Shown here: one piece after another, positions 10,732-21,267 of the stretch
Numbering within the stretch: position 1 is the stretch's first letter
How the letters are laid out: every line of letters begins with the position of its first letter
Source of the DNA: Saccoglossus kowalevskii
Lineage: Eukaryota > Hemichordata > Enteropneusta > Harrimaniidae
Assembly: GCF_000003605.2 (NCBI RefSeq)
Contig: NW_003118930.1
Coordinates: 693,739-726,265, forward strand
Direction of reading: 5' to 3'
Length of the DNA: 32,527 nucleotides
Notes under the pieces: generated by a model
Seen by the model: only the letters and a program-made list of their open reading frames with translations
What the model was told of the DNA's origin: nothing
The model's database searches: none
Made by a program: the position numbers and the translations under genes

Positions 10732-13700
10732 TTACTCGTCAATACCGATACATGTTACTGGTTTCCCTGCAATTAAAACAAATAATATGTAAATGGAACG
10801 CACCACAGACAACTATCAGCTACATAATCTATATTACCAAATACAACAACACATAATAAGACTCACCGTGTTTACGCTCAATCATTGAACACATTTTATA
10901 ATATTTGCCGTTTTCTCTGATCCTCTTAAATGCGTCATTCCACCATTTGCGTACAGGGCTTCCCTTGCGCAGAAGCATAATTTGTTCACTGCTACTCCCT
11001 TGGACTCCTGTGCACTCCAAGCCAGGTCCGACGGCTTTGACTTGGTCCTCTATTTCGTTCACAGCAGTATACGCAACAAATATGGCATCAACCTATTAAA
11101 TATGCGAAAGAATTAGAACGAATAACGAGCATAAGTAAATTTACATCTTGCACTTACTCTATATATTACGATGTAAAACTATCTAAACTGTCAAATGTAT
11201 CCGGACTTGTTGGCATGTGCCAGCCACCAAATACCAATCAAATGGTCAACATCTGTCGAAGGACACTGATCGATGCCTTGTAGCTCGAATTGTCAGTATT
11301 AACCACGCCAAGTAGTTAAGTAAAGTATTTCGCTATAACAATTAAATGGGGCAATACTGTCCTAAAAACTGTTCATATGTACTAATTTACATATATGTGT
11401 ATAATTATAAGTTATATGTTCGAGACGTTAGTATATTCCAGCAATTATGATAATGCTTGAATTGAATATTGAAAGAAAATAGGACAACCAAACTCATGGA
11501 CCAAGTACAGGTTTAGATTCAGGTATTAATTGGATGAGACATATTATTTTTTGCAGACATATAAATAGATAAACAATTATTCACCGTGCTTTTATAAGCA
11601 GCCTGTTAATATAAGTACAACACAGATAATAAGAACAAGTGCACACACCTCTTGTTTCTTGAGCATGTCCAGTAACGTGTAAATATCTGCTACATATATT
11701 TTATGACTTGGCTCCAATTGTTCCATATTTTTGGTTCGACCATCACGAACAATGCAGGCTTCATCAGTAGACCAGCCACTTAGGAAACCTAGATTCAACA
11801 TTCCATGCAGATAAAATAAATACCCCCTATTTATGTTTTGTGAATTTTCATTATTAGATACGCTGCATTGGGTTGACCTGCACAATTTTTACTTTGGGCT
11901 TATGCAATAAACCATATTATTTGGATTACAATATTTTTCGATTCATTACTCCTACTATGCCCTGATTATTCATGAAATACAGATTGACTGAGAAATAATT
12001 ACTGTTTAATACCTATTCTTTTTCCACTGACGTCACTTGGATCAAAGTCTCCCTCGCTATCAATCAAGACATAGAATTCACTTATAACATTCAGTTTGGA
12101 AAACGGGTCAGTGAAATCAAAAAGTGGGATCCTTGGTGTAGTTTTGTAGTAAACAAAACAACCATCGTACCAGTTGCCCAATAGACCTGTGAGCAGGAGC
12201 AGAAGACTAAATTAACATGAAGGGTAATATCTTTATCACGCAAAAGTAGAATAATATTATTCGCACCGATGATAGAATGATTATTCGACATAACAAACAT
12301 GAATTCCTATGTTTATTTTTCTGTGAACCAACAAAAAGCAGGAGAAGCTATGTTCGTTTACAGCGTGTTTTTTTTCAATGTTGGTCTTGTCAAATAATGA
12401 TATAATATCATACGCGAGTAAATTTATGTAATCCATTCAAAATGAATTATACCTTGACCCGCCTTTGGACGTCCACTACCGCTCTGCGTGTAACAGTTAT
12501 TGTAGTCATCGTACATGATTGCACACTCCTTGCCAGCTTCTTTGCACACTACGAATAGTCAACAATGTGGAATTATTTAGTTTAAATGGTGAAATATTTA
12601 AGATGTCAAAGCTATATGTTTTCAAATAATAATATTTTTTTAATCTGCTATTTTTTTTAAATATTATTGATTAGTTTAATTTCATCATGATATTACCTCT
12701 TTTATTCGGAAAAAAAAAACAATACTTCACCCAATACTTCCTGCGTTACTACCTTATCTGAACACTACACTCAAAAATGAATTTTAATATGGTTTGGAAA
12801 ATGAATACTTCGAGGTGTATTATGAGTATACGACTATAATGAATATACAAATGGATATCTCTATTTGTTGTAGTAAAACTATGTTTATAATAGTAATTAT
12901 TCAACCAGTACCTTCATTCATTAGATCAACCAGAAATCCCTGGATGTTTCCTTCTTCATCTCTGCGTGGATAAAATATTTTAAGTGGGACAATAACTGTT
13001 TTGAAATAAGACATCTTTTTCACGCTGTTTAATATGTGCATTTACTTTCGACTACCCAGTACCTACAGCAACTTTGCATACAACATGTTAACATACTTCA
13101 ACTTACGTATACTCATATTCTCCTTCCGGTGTGAGACTTGTTGAGAACAGCCATGTTCTGTTATATTCAGGTTTGGCTACAGTTGGAACTTGCTTAACAG
13201 GCTGGTAATAGAAATCTGACTGAGAAAGGAAAACAAATATATTCATAAATGACATTGACAATTATATATAGCTAGAATTATCTTAATCGGTGTCTAACTG
13301 CTTATCATAACATAGTTATTTACCACTGTGCAGTATTTGAAACACTATTTGGCCTCAACTGCTGACATGACACTGTCAACGTGTGTAATACATGCACACA
13401 AAATTGTATTTTGTTACTTTTGTGGATAGAAAAAGTATCGAAAAAAATATCCAGTGTCTAAAATCTGCCTGTGATTCATTTGACATATTTAATTACTTTA
13501 TAAACATGCAGCTCATTATATTGAACTTTATGCATCTTCAATAAATTCTGACTCGTTATACAGGGCAACATAATTAATTTTGGGAAAGCAGCTATAAGAT
13601 ACGATTCTTCATAGCATACATACCAGTATGTCAGGTACATATTCCGTAAAGGCACCAGAAACTGTGAACCAAGAAATAAAAAAGTGTCAATGGTTGATAA

Positions 13701-16700
13701 ATGTTTCATTTTAGGGTCTGAAATAAAAGGGAGGTCAATTTACGGGTCGAATACACACTATGCAAATAACGGAGAGTGGCCTATGTCTGTCTGCCATTCA
13801 TTTAAGACTTCCAGATTGAAGCAGTCATTCTAAAGATTTGTCATTCAATAGACATTGTCTCCTTTTTTTAAAAATTATTTTGTGAAAAGTGGTTATTTCG
13901 TCTGTCACCAAGAATAATGTCACATTTGCATAACAGTTGGCAATCTTGCCGAGTGATTTAAAATATGACAATCAAAAATAGTGTGAAGTATATGATGGTT
14001 GTTAAGCGGCATAGGAACAGAGAGTTAAAATTTTCTAAAAGTGTCTAAGTAGCTACTATAACAACGTATACAGTATGTGTAAGATATAGCACGACTACTG
14101 AGGCGATAGCCATAATATCGACCATAATATCGATCGATATTATGACTATCGCCTCGGTAGTCGTGCTATATCTAACGTAAAGATTGTATAACGGGGCGAT
14201 TGTATAATGAAATAACCCCAAATCGATTGTATTCTCATTTCAGGTCGATATCAGAACAAATGGTTTCACTCTATTGTTCACAATTTCCATAGAATCGTTA
14301 TATAGATCTGGGACAACTAATTCAGATTTCAACCAATCAGATTGATTGAAATATAACCCAGGGGATTCTAAAAGTGATGTGATTCGCCAAACAGGCTATC
14401 GAGGGGCATAAATAAGGAGCCCAAATCGCTTGTTATCTATTTTTGAGTTACCCTGTAGTTTCAGACGTCAGTGAGGACGAGTTGATCGAGGCTACCCAGT
14501 GTGCCGATTATCTGAATGAACTCGCCTTGAAAAAACGTTGATTTGCAAGAGTTGCATTTTCCTAAGGTGCGTGATATCGTGCTCAATGGCTGTAATTAAT
14601 AATAACGACCATCGTTTATTGTTTTATGAAAGATATATAAAAAAAATGAATTTATTTATATTGTTTCAGGGACGTCCACGTACACGTTTTGCTGACCCTA
14701 TGACCGATTCGACAAATCGAACAGTTGCTAAAGATGCAATTCCTATGAATACACAGCGACGCAACATGTGGGCACTTCGTGCATTCAACGAATGGACCAT
14801 GCATGGTCCGCAATAACACGCGTATGGAACTCAATTCTGAAGAATGTAATGGATATAAAAGATGTGGCTTATTGATTGACTAAACTATTTTAGAGGTTAG
14901 GAAGGTAGACCGAAATTTCTACCCTCCCAAGACATTACTCCAGCGGGGTATGGGATTACAAAGTTACATGTTCTATGAACGTCGAATTTGAAGGTTTCCG
15001 GCAAGTGTTAGATTCTGAAATAAAACGTACAGGACTGGGAACTGACATTGAACAAGCGGAAACAATTTCGAGAAGGCAAAATAGATGCCCTATAGAAAAT
15101 GAAATAGCTTGGCGACTATTCGCTTCGTGTACTACTACGAACCATATTATACAATATTTTTAAATGGAACAAACTTTGCCTTGAGAAGTGGTATGGAGCA
15201 TCGTTCCTTCAACAATCCTCAAATGACATTGTTTGAACCACCTGGTGAAGCGGCGTATTTAAAGTATATAGAAGATGTTCCTAAAACTAACCAAGGTGGG
15301 CTCAAACATCGTGGGATTCGTCGGAAGGAAGTGAAGCATTACGCAACGTCATTGATCCGGTGAGCTGCCACGTTAAGATTTATAAGAAGTACGTGTCGCT
15401 GTGCCAAAAACAGCTCCGTTCGAACATTCCTCCCTCCACAACACCGTGCGGCAATTCTATTTATAACCGTGTATGTCACGTGGTTGCGCGATAGAAAGTT
15501 TACCGACCAATAGAAAGCTTTGTTACAATGACAACCAAAAAGCGCTTGGAGCTTTGCATTTCTGATGTCTTCGTCTTCGGCTTCGTTTCTGTCTATATAT
15601 GTTGCAGTGACACCAAGAGCTTTGAGGTATAACACCTACTTTTCTATAATACTCAACAGTGGCTCAACACTATTACCACGCTCGATGGTCGCAAGGCTGG
15701 TAAAGCATAATAACATAATGATTTACAATTTCCAGTGCGACTAAAAAGGAACACATCACACTCGGCTTTTGTCCGAATAATGTATTGCTTCGACATCCAC
15801 TGCAAGCCAACACAGCTTCCACTGTGCGAACATTTGCACCGCCTGGCAACCATCATGGTGAAAACAAAGGCCAAAAACTCTCAGAAAACAGTACTTTGGG
15901 ATGGTTGTTGACACTCCCTGAACCGTGTAACAAGATTACCCTGCTCATGCAACATATTTAAATTTGGTTGTTTAGGATTTCTTTAAAGTTAAGTTTGTGC
16001 TGTTTTTTCGATTTTAGCTATTTTCAACAGCTTTTCGACCGGCGTTCCACAGCAGCTCGCGCAGAGCCCATAGAAATACATGGTAGAGTGTGGCGTCTTT
16101 AAAGCGTCTTGTGACTTAGCTCCGCCCCGACAAAGTTGATAGCTTGGCCAAGCGCGTTGATGAAAAAAGCAATATGATTGGCTGTTGGTAAACTGATTCC
16201 AAACTGTGAGGGCATTGTCACATACACATATTCCTAATAAAATACTTCAAGGCGATAGTGGAGTGCTTCGCCGGAACATTCACCTTGAAAATTCAAGATG
16301 TCCAAAATCTGTTTCAGCAAACATCCACTAGGCCACAACTCATTGAAACTGGTTATACCGGAGTTATTTAAAGCAGTGGAGATAGATTGGAATTTTACCA
16401 ACCAGTTTATGAGCTACGGTAACTACTAGTCTTTATGAAAGTGGTATTGATGAACAGCTCATTGTGAAACTTACAGGACATCTTCTGTTGAAGGTAAATA
16501 CACAAGCAATATCATCTTCCCTCCCAATTGCCAGACTTTTATGCACCGCCAGGTACATTCGTATTTTAAAAATGAAATGGTCAAATGTCTGGGCAACGAT
16601 TCTATTTTAATGAGGTTTTGATACTGGGCAACTTCTTATGACATGGATAGAATAAAAAAACAATTGTATTGTATTGTCGTTTAGTGGGGGCATTGTTCTT

Positions 16701-17440
16701 TTCAAATCTATGTAATAATTATAATCAGCCATGATGTAATATTCATGAATGTTTTTGTTTCCATGTTTATTCGGAGGTAGGTCGCGATATCATTCTTAGG
16801 CTTCGCCGCGAAATGATATCACGACCGTACCGACTGAGTGATAAATTCGATATCAGAGATTACACGAGACGAACGGGGGAGGTCGATATCCACGCCGTGC
16901 AAGATATCGATCTCCTTCAAAATATCGCCCCAATACGTGGTCATTCTCAAAAATATCACACAATTTTTCTATTGTTTAAATCAGTTTTAGTCACGCGAAT
17001 TTCATAGGATGTTCGTAACGCTGTATGCTAGACACTCATTTTCAGTTATTTTTTAATCTGACCTTATATTTTATCTACGATTAAATAACTACATAGATAC
17101 TACTCACAATCTCAGTCGTTCGACCTATGATTTGAAGCCTTGGACTATTGACCGGGACTTTTTGAAACTGATGTTATCTCAGCAGTTCGACCTTTTATTT
17201 GAGACCATTTAACTATTAAATGGAATATGTATGCTGAATTGAATGTTAATATGACCATCCCAGTGTGTCTGCAGTTTACAGTTATTGTTTACAGGCAGGC
17301 TAATAACTCTTATAAATTACAAACATGTAAACAAGCAAGACAAAACTCATTATCACGGTAACACTGCTTGCCATATATTGATTTAAAAAGTGACACTCAC
17401 CTAATGCAAGTCCTAGAATAAGTAATGCTGCTCGAGACAT
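10732..17440 (-). CDS. Secreted solute-binding protein family 3-like gene, copy 2 (nine exons)
   Basis: This is the tandem paralog of the gene at 504-4500, with exons at 17401-17440, 13624-13661, 13107-13219, 12912-12961, 12453-12548, 12013-12186, 11649-11788, 10867-11092 and 10732-10766. Every exon has the same length and phase as in copy 1, giving again 303 residues with no frameshift or stop. By hand I count about 30 replacements. The first 37 complete codons of exon 3 and the last exon are unchanged at protein level, while exon 8 (second lobe of the binding domain) carries about 11. All eight cysteines, Arg131, FDFTDPF, DVSGKRIG and the NRT sequon are kept. The leader is MSRAALLILGLALVSGA, with Ala at the expected cleavage site. 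The intact frame and splice sites argue for a working gene. Intron 1 is about 3.7 kb against 1.1 kb in copy 1 because of an insertion from about 14080 to 16970. Ligand and tissue are unknown. Confidence 0.88.
13624..13661 (-). CDS. 38-nt microexon (exon 2) of gene 2
   Basis: This is the counterpart of the microexon at 3283-3320. The acceptor is TTCACAG and the donor GTATGT, and it encodes VSGAFTEYVPDIL with the split codon. Only two residues differ from copy 1, and an Ala stays at the predicted signal-peptidase site. Confidence 0.82.
14082..14173. repeat. Long inverted repeat (hairpin) at the insertion border
   Basis: Two arms of about 39 bp, starting AGATATAGCACGACTACTGA on the left and ending with its near-complement on the right, pair with about two mismatches. 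The centre contains a perfect 22-bp palindrome at 14123-14144 (ATCGATCGAT core). Long near-perfect palindromes of this kind are typical of fold-back elements or MITEs. Confidence 0.8.
14454..15410 (+). pseudogene. Crypton-related DUF3504 tyrosine-recombinase-like gene, broken
   Basis: Pieces in order on the plus strand: VSDVSEDELIEATQCADYLN (14454-14520); after a frameshift in the A-run at 14530-14535, a stretch ending at a GTGCGT donor (14567); an intron with acceptor TTTCAG at 14669; GRPRTRFADP and NTQRRNMWALRAFNEW (14670-14803); ILKNVMDIKDVAY, then after a stop and frame change EVRKVDRNFYPPKTL (14834-14945); FEGFRQVLDSEIKRTGLGTD (14983-15045); LNGTNFALRSGMEHRSFN and GEAAYLKYIEDVPKTNQGGL (15159-15305); then after another shift VIDPVSCHVKIYKKYVSLC (15350-15405). 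These match the DUF3504 domain of KCTD1/QRICH1/ZMYM-type proteins, known to derive from Crypton recombinases. At least four frame breaks and loss of the C-terminal catalytic part make it non-functional. Repeat copy B cuts it off. It sits antisense inside the intron of gene 2. Confidence 0.8.
15415..16301 (-). repeat. Dispersed repeat, copy B (inverted, fullest copy)
   Basis: Read on the minus strand this runs from CATCTTGAATTTTCAAGGTG near 16301 to about GAGGAATGTTCGAACGGAG near 15415. It contains a CCAAT box, a GC-box-like GGGGCGGAG, a CACGTG at 15477-15482 and TATAAATAG at 15457-15465, so parts of it resemble a promoter. It lies inside the insertion in gene 2 intron 1, next to the DUF3504 relic. 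An unclassified non-autonomous transposon or a copied promoter and first-exon segment both remain possible. Confidence 0.65.
16776..16831. repeat. Second hairpin in the insertion
   Basis: The arms GGTAGGTCGCGATATCATT (16776-16794) and AATGATATCACGACCGTACC (16812-16831) pair with one mismatch and one gap around a 17-nt spacer. Several GATATC or GATATCG words follow to 16925. Confidence 0.6.
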
Positions 17441-17552
17441 ATTGGATATTCCTATTGAGCGACAAATAAGCCGCTATAGTACGTGATGGACGCTGGCTTG
17501 CCGTGTATACTTCAACACTGCAGTCAAATATGTGTTTATCCCCTGGCGGTGT

Positions 17553-17567
17553 TATCAGCAATAGATA
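17553..17567. promoter_or_regulatory. Degenerate TATCAG motif upstream of gene 2
   Basis: TATCAGCAATAGATA aligns with the gene 1 motif and keeps one full TATCAG core, with the second half degraded to AGATA. It lies 113 bp upstream of the gene 2 ATG. Confidence 0.3.
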
Positions 17568-18080
17568 TACCATCATCTGATGTCCATAGGTCACAACACG
17601 CGCCGTGAGACAACTGCGCATGTCTTAAAACAACAAACAACATTTATTTTATATTTCTTCACTGTGTGTATCACCGCATTATTGGTGTTATTAGATTGCA
17701 GTGGAATGGCCAATTATTGTAAAAACTGTACATCGCATTCCTCGTGGAATTTATTTGGATGGACTTTGTTGTTATGATTACATGCAGCCTCATTTCGTAA
17801 TCCGGCCTCTAGAAATGCGACACAACTAAGTAAGCATGTTTGGTCACTCAAGGAAAAGGATATTGAGCATAGAATAACATGGGAAATTCTTGCTCACAGT
17901 AGCCCCTTCAATAGCTCCAGCAAACGATGCAGTTTATGTTTGAAATAAAAAAAAATGTCTTAATTTCAAGACCCCACCATTCCACACTGAACAAAAGAAA
18001 TTAACTTGGATCATCATGCCAACACAGATCAAAGACACTATTATGCAACACTGTGTAATGTGCGTATGTGATGTAGAAAC

Positions 18081-18590
18081 CATCCTGACTATTAAAGGTG
18101 AATGTTTCAGCAAAGCACTCCGCTACCACCTATATTTCAGTATGTGACAGTGCCCTCGCACTTTAGATTCAGTTTATTAACAGCCAATCAGATTGAATCG
18201 ACGCGCTTAGCCAAGCTATCCAAACAAATATGGCTGCACACAGTGGAAGCTGTTTTGGCTTCGTTGTTAGTCACACTGGAAGTCGTAAATCATGTTATTA
18301 TGCTTCTCCTGCCTTGCGATCGAGCGATGTATGGTGTTATCAACACTGTTAAGTATTATGGAAGCAGGTGCTATACCCCAGAGCTCAAGTCACTGCAATG
18401 TATATCGGCAGAAATTAAGCCGAAGATAAAGACGTAAAAAATGCTAAATCTAAGTGCTTTTTGGCAGCCGTTTGTGCAAAAACTTTCTATTTGTCGGTAA
18501 GCTTTCTATCGCGCAACCACTTGACATACACGCTTATGAATGGAGCTACCGAACGAGGCTGGGAAACGAGGAATGTTTAAACGGAACAAC
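18081..18590 (+). repeat. Dispersed repeat, copy C
   Basis: This copy is collinear with copy B on the opposite strand, including CAGTGGAAGCTGT near 18240 and CTTTCTATCGCGCAACCAC near 18503, but has internal deletions. It pairs with copy A through the gene duplication. A 40-codon frame opens at ATGGCTGCACACAGTGG (about 18230), and a frameshifted version is visible in B. Confidence 0.65.
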
Positions 18591-18739
18591 ACCGTACATG
18601 AGGACGATAACAAAACAAGTCTTGATTGCATCATTTGCGAAACAGTTTGAAACGAAAACCTTAAACGAGCAATAAGACCATAATGAACTGTCAGCGGACG
18701 TTACTATTAAATGTACTCAGATTAGATTAACAATACATT

Positions 18740-19640
18740 TTTCTACACTTTTACGAGTTCACAACAACTCATTTAGCCCATTCAATGAATCTTTTATAAC
18801 ATTTGTAATACTAAAATTTCCATGTTTCCATTCTTCCTATACGACCTTCAAGTTGTACAACTTGGAATCCATTTTTTTCAAATATCTATTGTTCTTTTAT
18901 GACGTTCCAATCAACTTATGAAACTTTTGGGACAACGGATAAAACTGTAAATCAAACATTTAAGCGACACATTTCAACAAGACTTTACAACATTGCAGTC
19001 AACTTCAACGACGAATACAAATATAATTTGGACTTTCTAAATCATTACTTATGTGTTATCACCCACACTATTCGACTTTTTAAATTTATTTGACCATGCG
19101 TGCACGTTTTACGTCTATTCAAGCAATTTTTCAATCGTTTTCGTTTTACTTATGTCCACTCAATTTTCTCTACTTTTCAACCAACTAATTCAAATTTTAA
19201 AATGAATTGTCGGACTTTTCAATCAATATAACCAATTCTTCGTCGTACATTTTGACTTTCCACCCACATTTCCTGATATTCTAGATAACTTCTGGTACGT
19301 CTTGCCCAACGTATTTGGCTGTTCACGTCATACCTTTTAACCACCTCCTACCCAACTTTTGGCTTTCCAGCTAAATGCTGTGACTTTCCAACAGCTTTCA
19401 TCTAACTTTTCATTCAACTAACTAATCTAAAATTTTCGACGTTCTGTTTAACTATTGTAAATTTAAAACTAACAATTTCATTTTTAAACTTTTCCACCTA
19501 CATGTTTTACTTGCCGTCCAACATATACGTAAATTTTGACGAATTTCACACATTATTCTTCGACTTTATAGTCCATTGTTACTACATTCATCTTTTCCCC
19601 AAACCTTTAAGAATTTCTAGGGTCTGTAAAGTATGTTTAC
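18740..19640 (+). repeat. C/T-rich degenerate tandem-like repeat block
   Basis: The plus strand is strongly pyrimidine-biased with recurring words such as GACTTTTCAAYCAA, GACTTTCCA and AACTTTTCATTCAAC at irregular spacing. It reads like an old decayed minisatellite. No protein family is recognisable in the short frame at 18899-19093. Confidence 0.45.
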
Positions 19641-19794
19641 TACTTTTCAAAGTTTATAATTACCCGGTAGTATAGTTAAGATTGTGTCAGCGGGGAATCT
19701 TACACGTGTAGCCAGTGCTCGTATCTAAATACCAACGCACAGTCATGATTTAATTTATCTAGTTAATGATATATTTTTACTTTTTTCTTAGACA

Positions 19795-19970
19795 ATAAAG
19801 TTCACTATTACCATGGATTCTATGGCCAGGGGAGCAGTAGACATGATGGCGCTAAAGAAAGGCAAGCTATATAAAGTTCCTATGAACCGCGCCATCAGGT
19901 GGCCGTTAAAAGCGTTGATATCGTTTTCATCAAAGTTTCCATCAATGAATATTACCTTTGAATGTGAACG
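19795..19970 (+). other. Possible orphan exon, product unknown
   Basis: A strong acceptor (TTTTTACTTTTTTCTTAG, ending 19790) is followed by an open stretch beginning FTITMDSMARGAVDMMALKK, with higher GC content than its surroundings, to a stop at 19975. The opposite strand is also open (19788-20006) and has a plausible donor at AAAGGTAATA near 19950. I recognise neither product, and no neighbouring exons are evident. Confidence 0.2.
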
Positions 19971-20813
19971 CACATAAAGTTTGAACTTGTTATTTCTCAA
20001 TGACATAAATTAAATCATAACCTTGCATCTGACATCGACTTAACGCAAAAAAAACCTTCATGTCGATTTTAATTAGACGATTCACTCATCGCACTCCGAC
20101 ATAGTAAAACTTTAGGCCTGTTGTTTATTTGGCTTTTTAGAGTGCAGATTACAGCAAATTCTTGACGCTGGGGGCAAATTTGAAAAGAGTTGAAAAGGTG
20201 GGTTGCATCACATATACATTGGTCAATTTAACAATTTGTTGCACAACTTTTTCCCAATTATTAGTCATCGCATCCTCTGTCCAATTCAATGTCATGAACA
20301 AAATAGCAACTTTTTTTCTGTACAAAGCAAATACATATTTATTAATTATGTGTAGTTTGCATTGATTAATCCAGTGCGCACATCGATCTGTATATGTGTT
20401 CGATATATAAATAAATTACGTGCTTATCATTTACTACTACAAGACTGATTTACGAGTAGAAATGTAAACAAATTCAAGAAGACACAACGTTTATAATAAG
20501 ATTCAATGAAATAAATTCAGTTGTTGTTTTTGTTGTTTACTGGTTGGCGTTGATCAATAGTGTCATTTGGGTCATAACATTTGCGATTGTAAATTATAAA
20601 GTAACATAAAAAAGTTCTTATCGAAGCTTATGTTTTTAATCATTATCATGTATGACGAATGTTAATTGTGGTGTTCACTCACCGTGAAATCTACGTTTCC
20701 CCGGCCTTATAATTTTTGCTTTAGTATTTTACTTAGTTATTGTCACTAAAATGTTATCTTAGGCTCTTTTGCCCTATCTTATATTTCACATAAATTTGTT
20801 AGCTGACGGTATA

Positions 20814-20822
20814 GCGCCACCT
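20814..20822 (-). promoter_or_regulatory. CTCF-like core AGGTGGCGC
   Basis: The minus strand reads AGAACAGGTGGCGC here, fitting about 11 of 14 positions of the bilaterian CTCF consensus CCASYAGRKGGCRS and containing the exact AGGTGGCGC core known from fly CTCF sites. Function is inferred. Confidence 0.3.
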
Positions 20823-21267
20823 GTTCTAGTTCGAGTTGCGTTTATTACTTTGTTTTGTAGGCAGCAGATAACGAAGACAGACGCAATCTACTGCCTGAGA
20901 GCTGGTGGAATTGTCGACCTTCTAATACTTTTATGTCGAATCGTGTTTAATGAACGTAAAAACTTCTGAAATACGACTATACTGAGGTCGATGAGGTGCT
21001 CCGGAAGATCTACAAATGAAACATTTGATTGCGTTTTTGAGTGATAATTCATGTATTTGCGTTAGGACATGAAATGTTTATTTACCGATGATGCAATAAC
21101 ATGTGCTTTTAAACCCCGTTCACTTAGTACTTTACTGTGATGATTTCACATCATTTTTGCTCATGATATTTCACAGATTACGCATGCCTAGTGATTTCTA
21201 AGTGATTATTCGATACGTTAGTGATAGGTTTCTTGTAAATATTTTACTGCATTACGTCAGTTTTTCG

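Larger units (their letters stand above)
14080..16970. mobile_element. Composite insertion in intron 1 of gene 2
   Basis: Aligning the two intron 1 sequences, identity stops near 14078 (matching about 3955 in copy 1) and resumes between about 16966 and 16995 at GTCACGCGAA (copy 1 about 4073). The extra 2.9 kb holds, left to right, a 92-bp hairpin beginning within a few bases of the left junction, a broken DUF3504 gene, inverted repeat copy B, and a second hairpin at 16776-16831. About 100 bp of copy 1 has no counterpart, so the event was not a clean insertion, or copy 1 also changed. Confidence 0.6.
10422..18390. repeat. Tandem duplication unit, copy 2
   Basis: This is the partner of 195-5440 in the same orientation, longer mainly because of the insertion in intron 1 of gene 2. 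Upstream similarity runs through 17640-17790 (against 4715-4865) and on into repeat copy C (against A). Confidence 0.8.

Noticed and set aside
15339-15874. Minus-strand frames of 98 and 73 codons
   Set aside because: They lie in repeat copy B and antisense to the DUF3504 relic, and the reading frame is not conserved in copies A and C.
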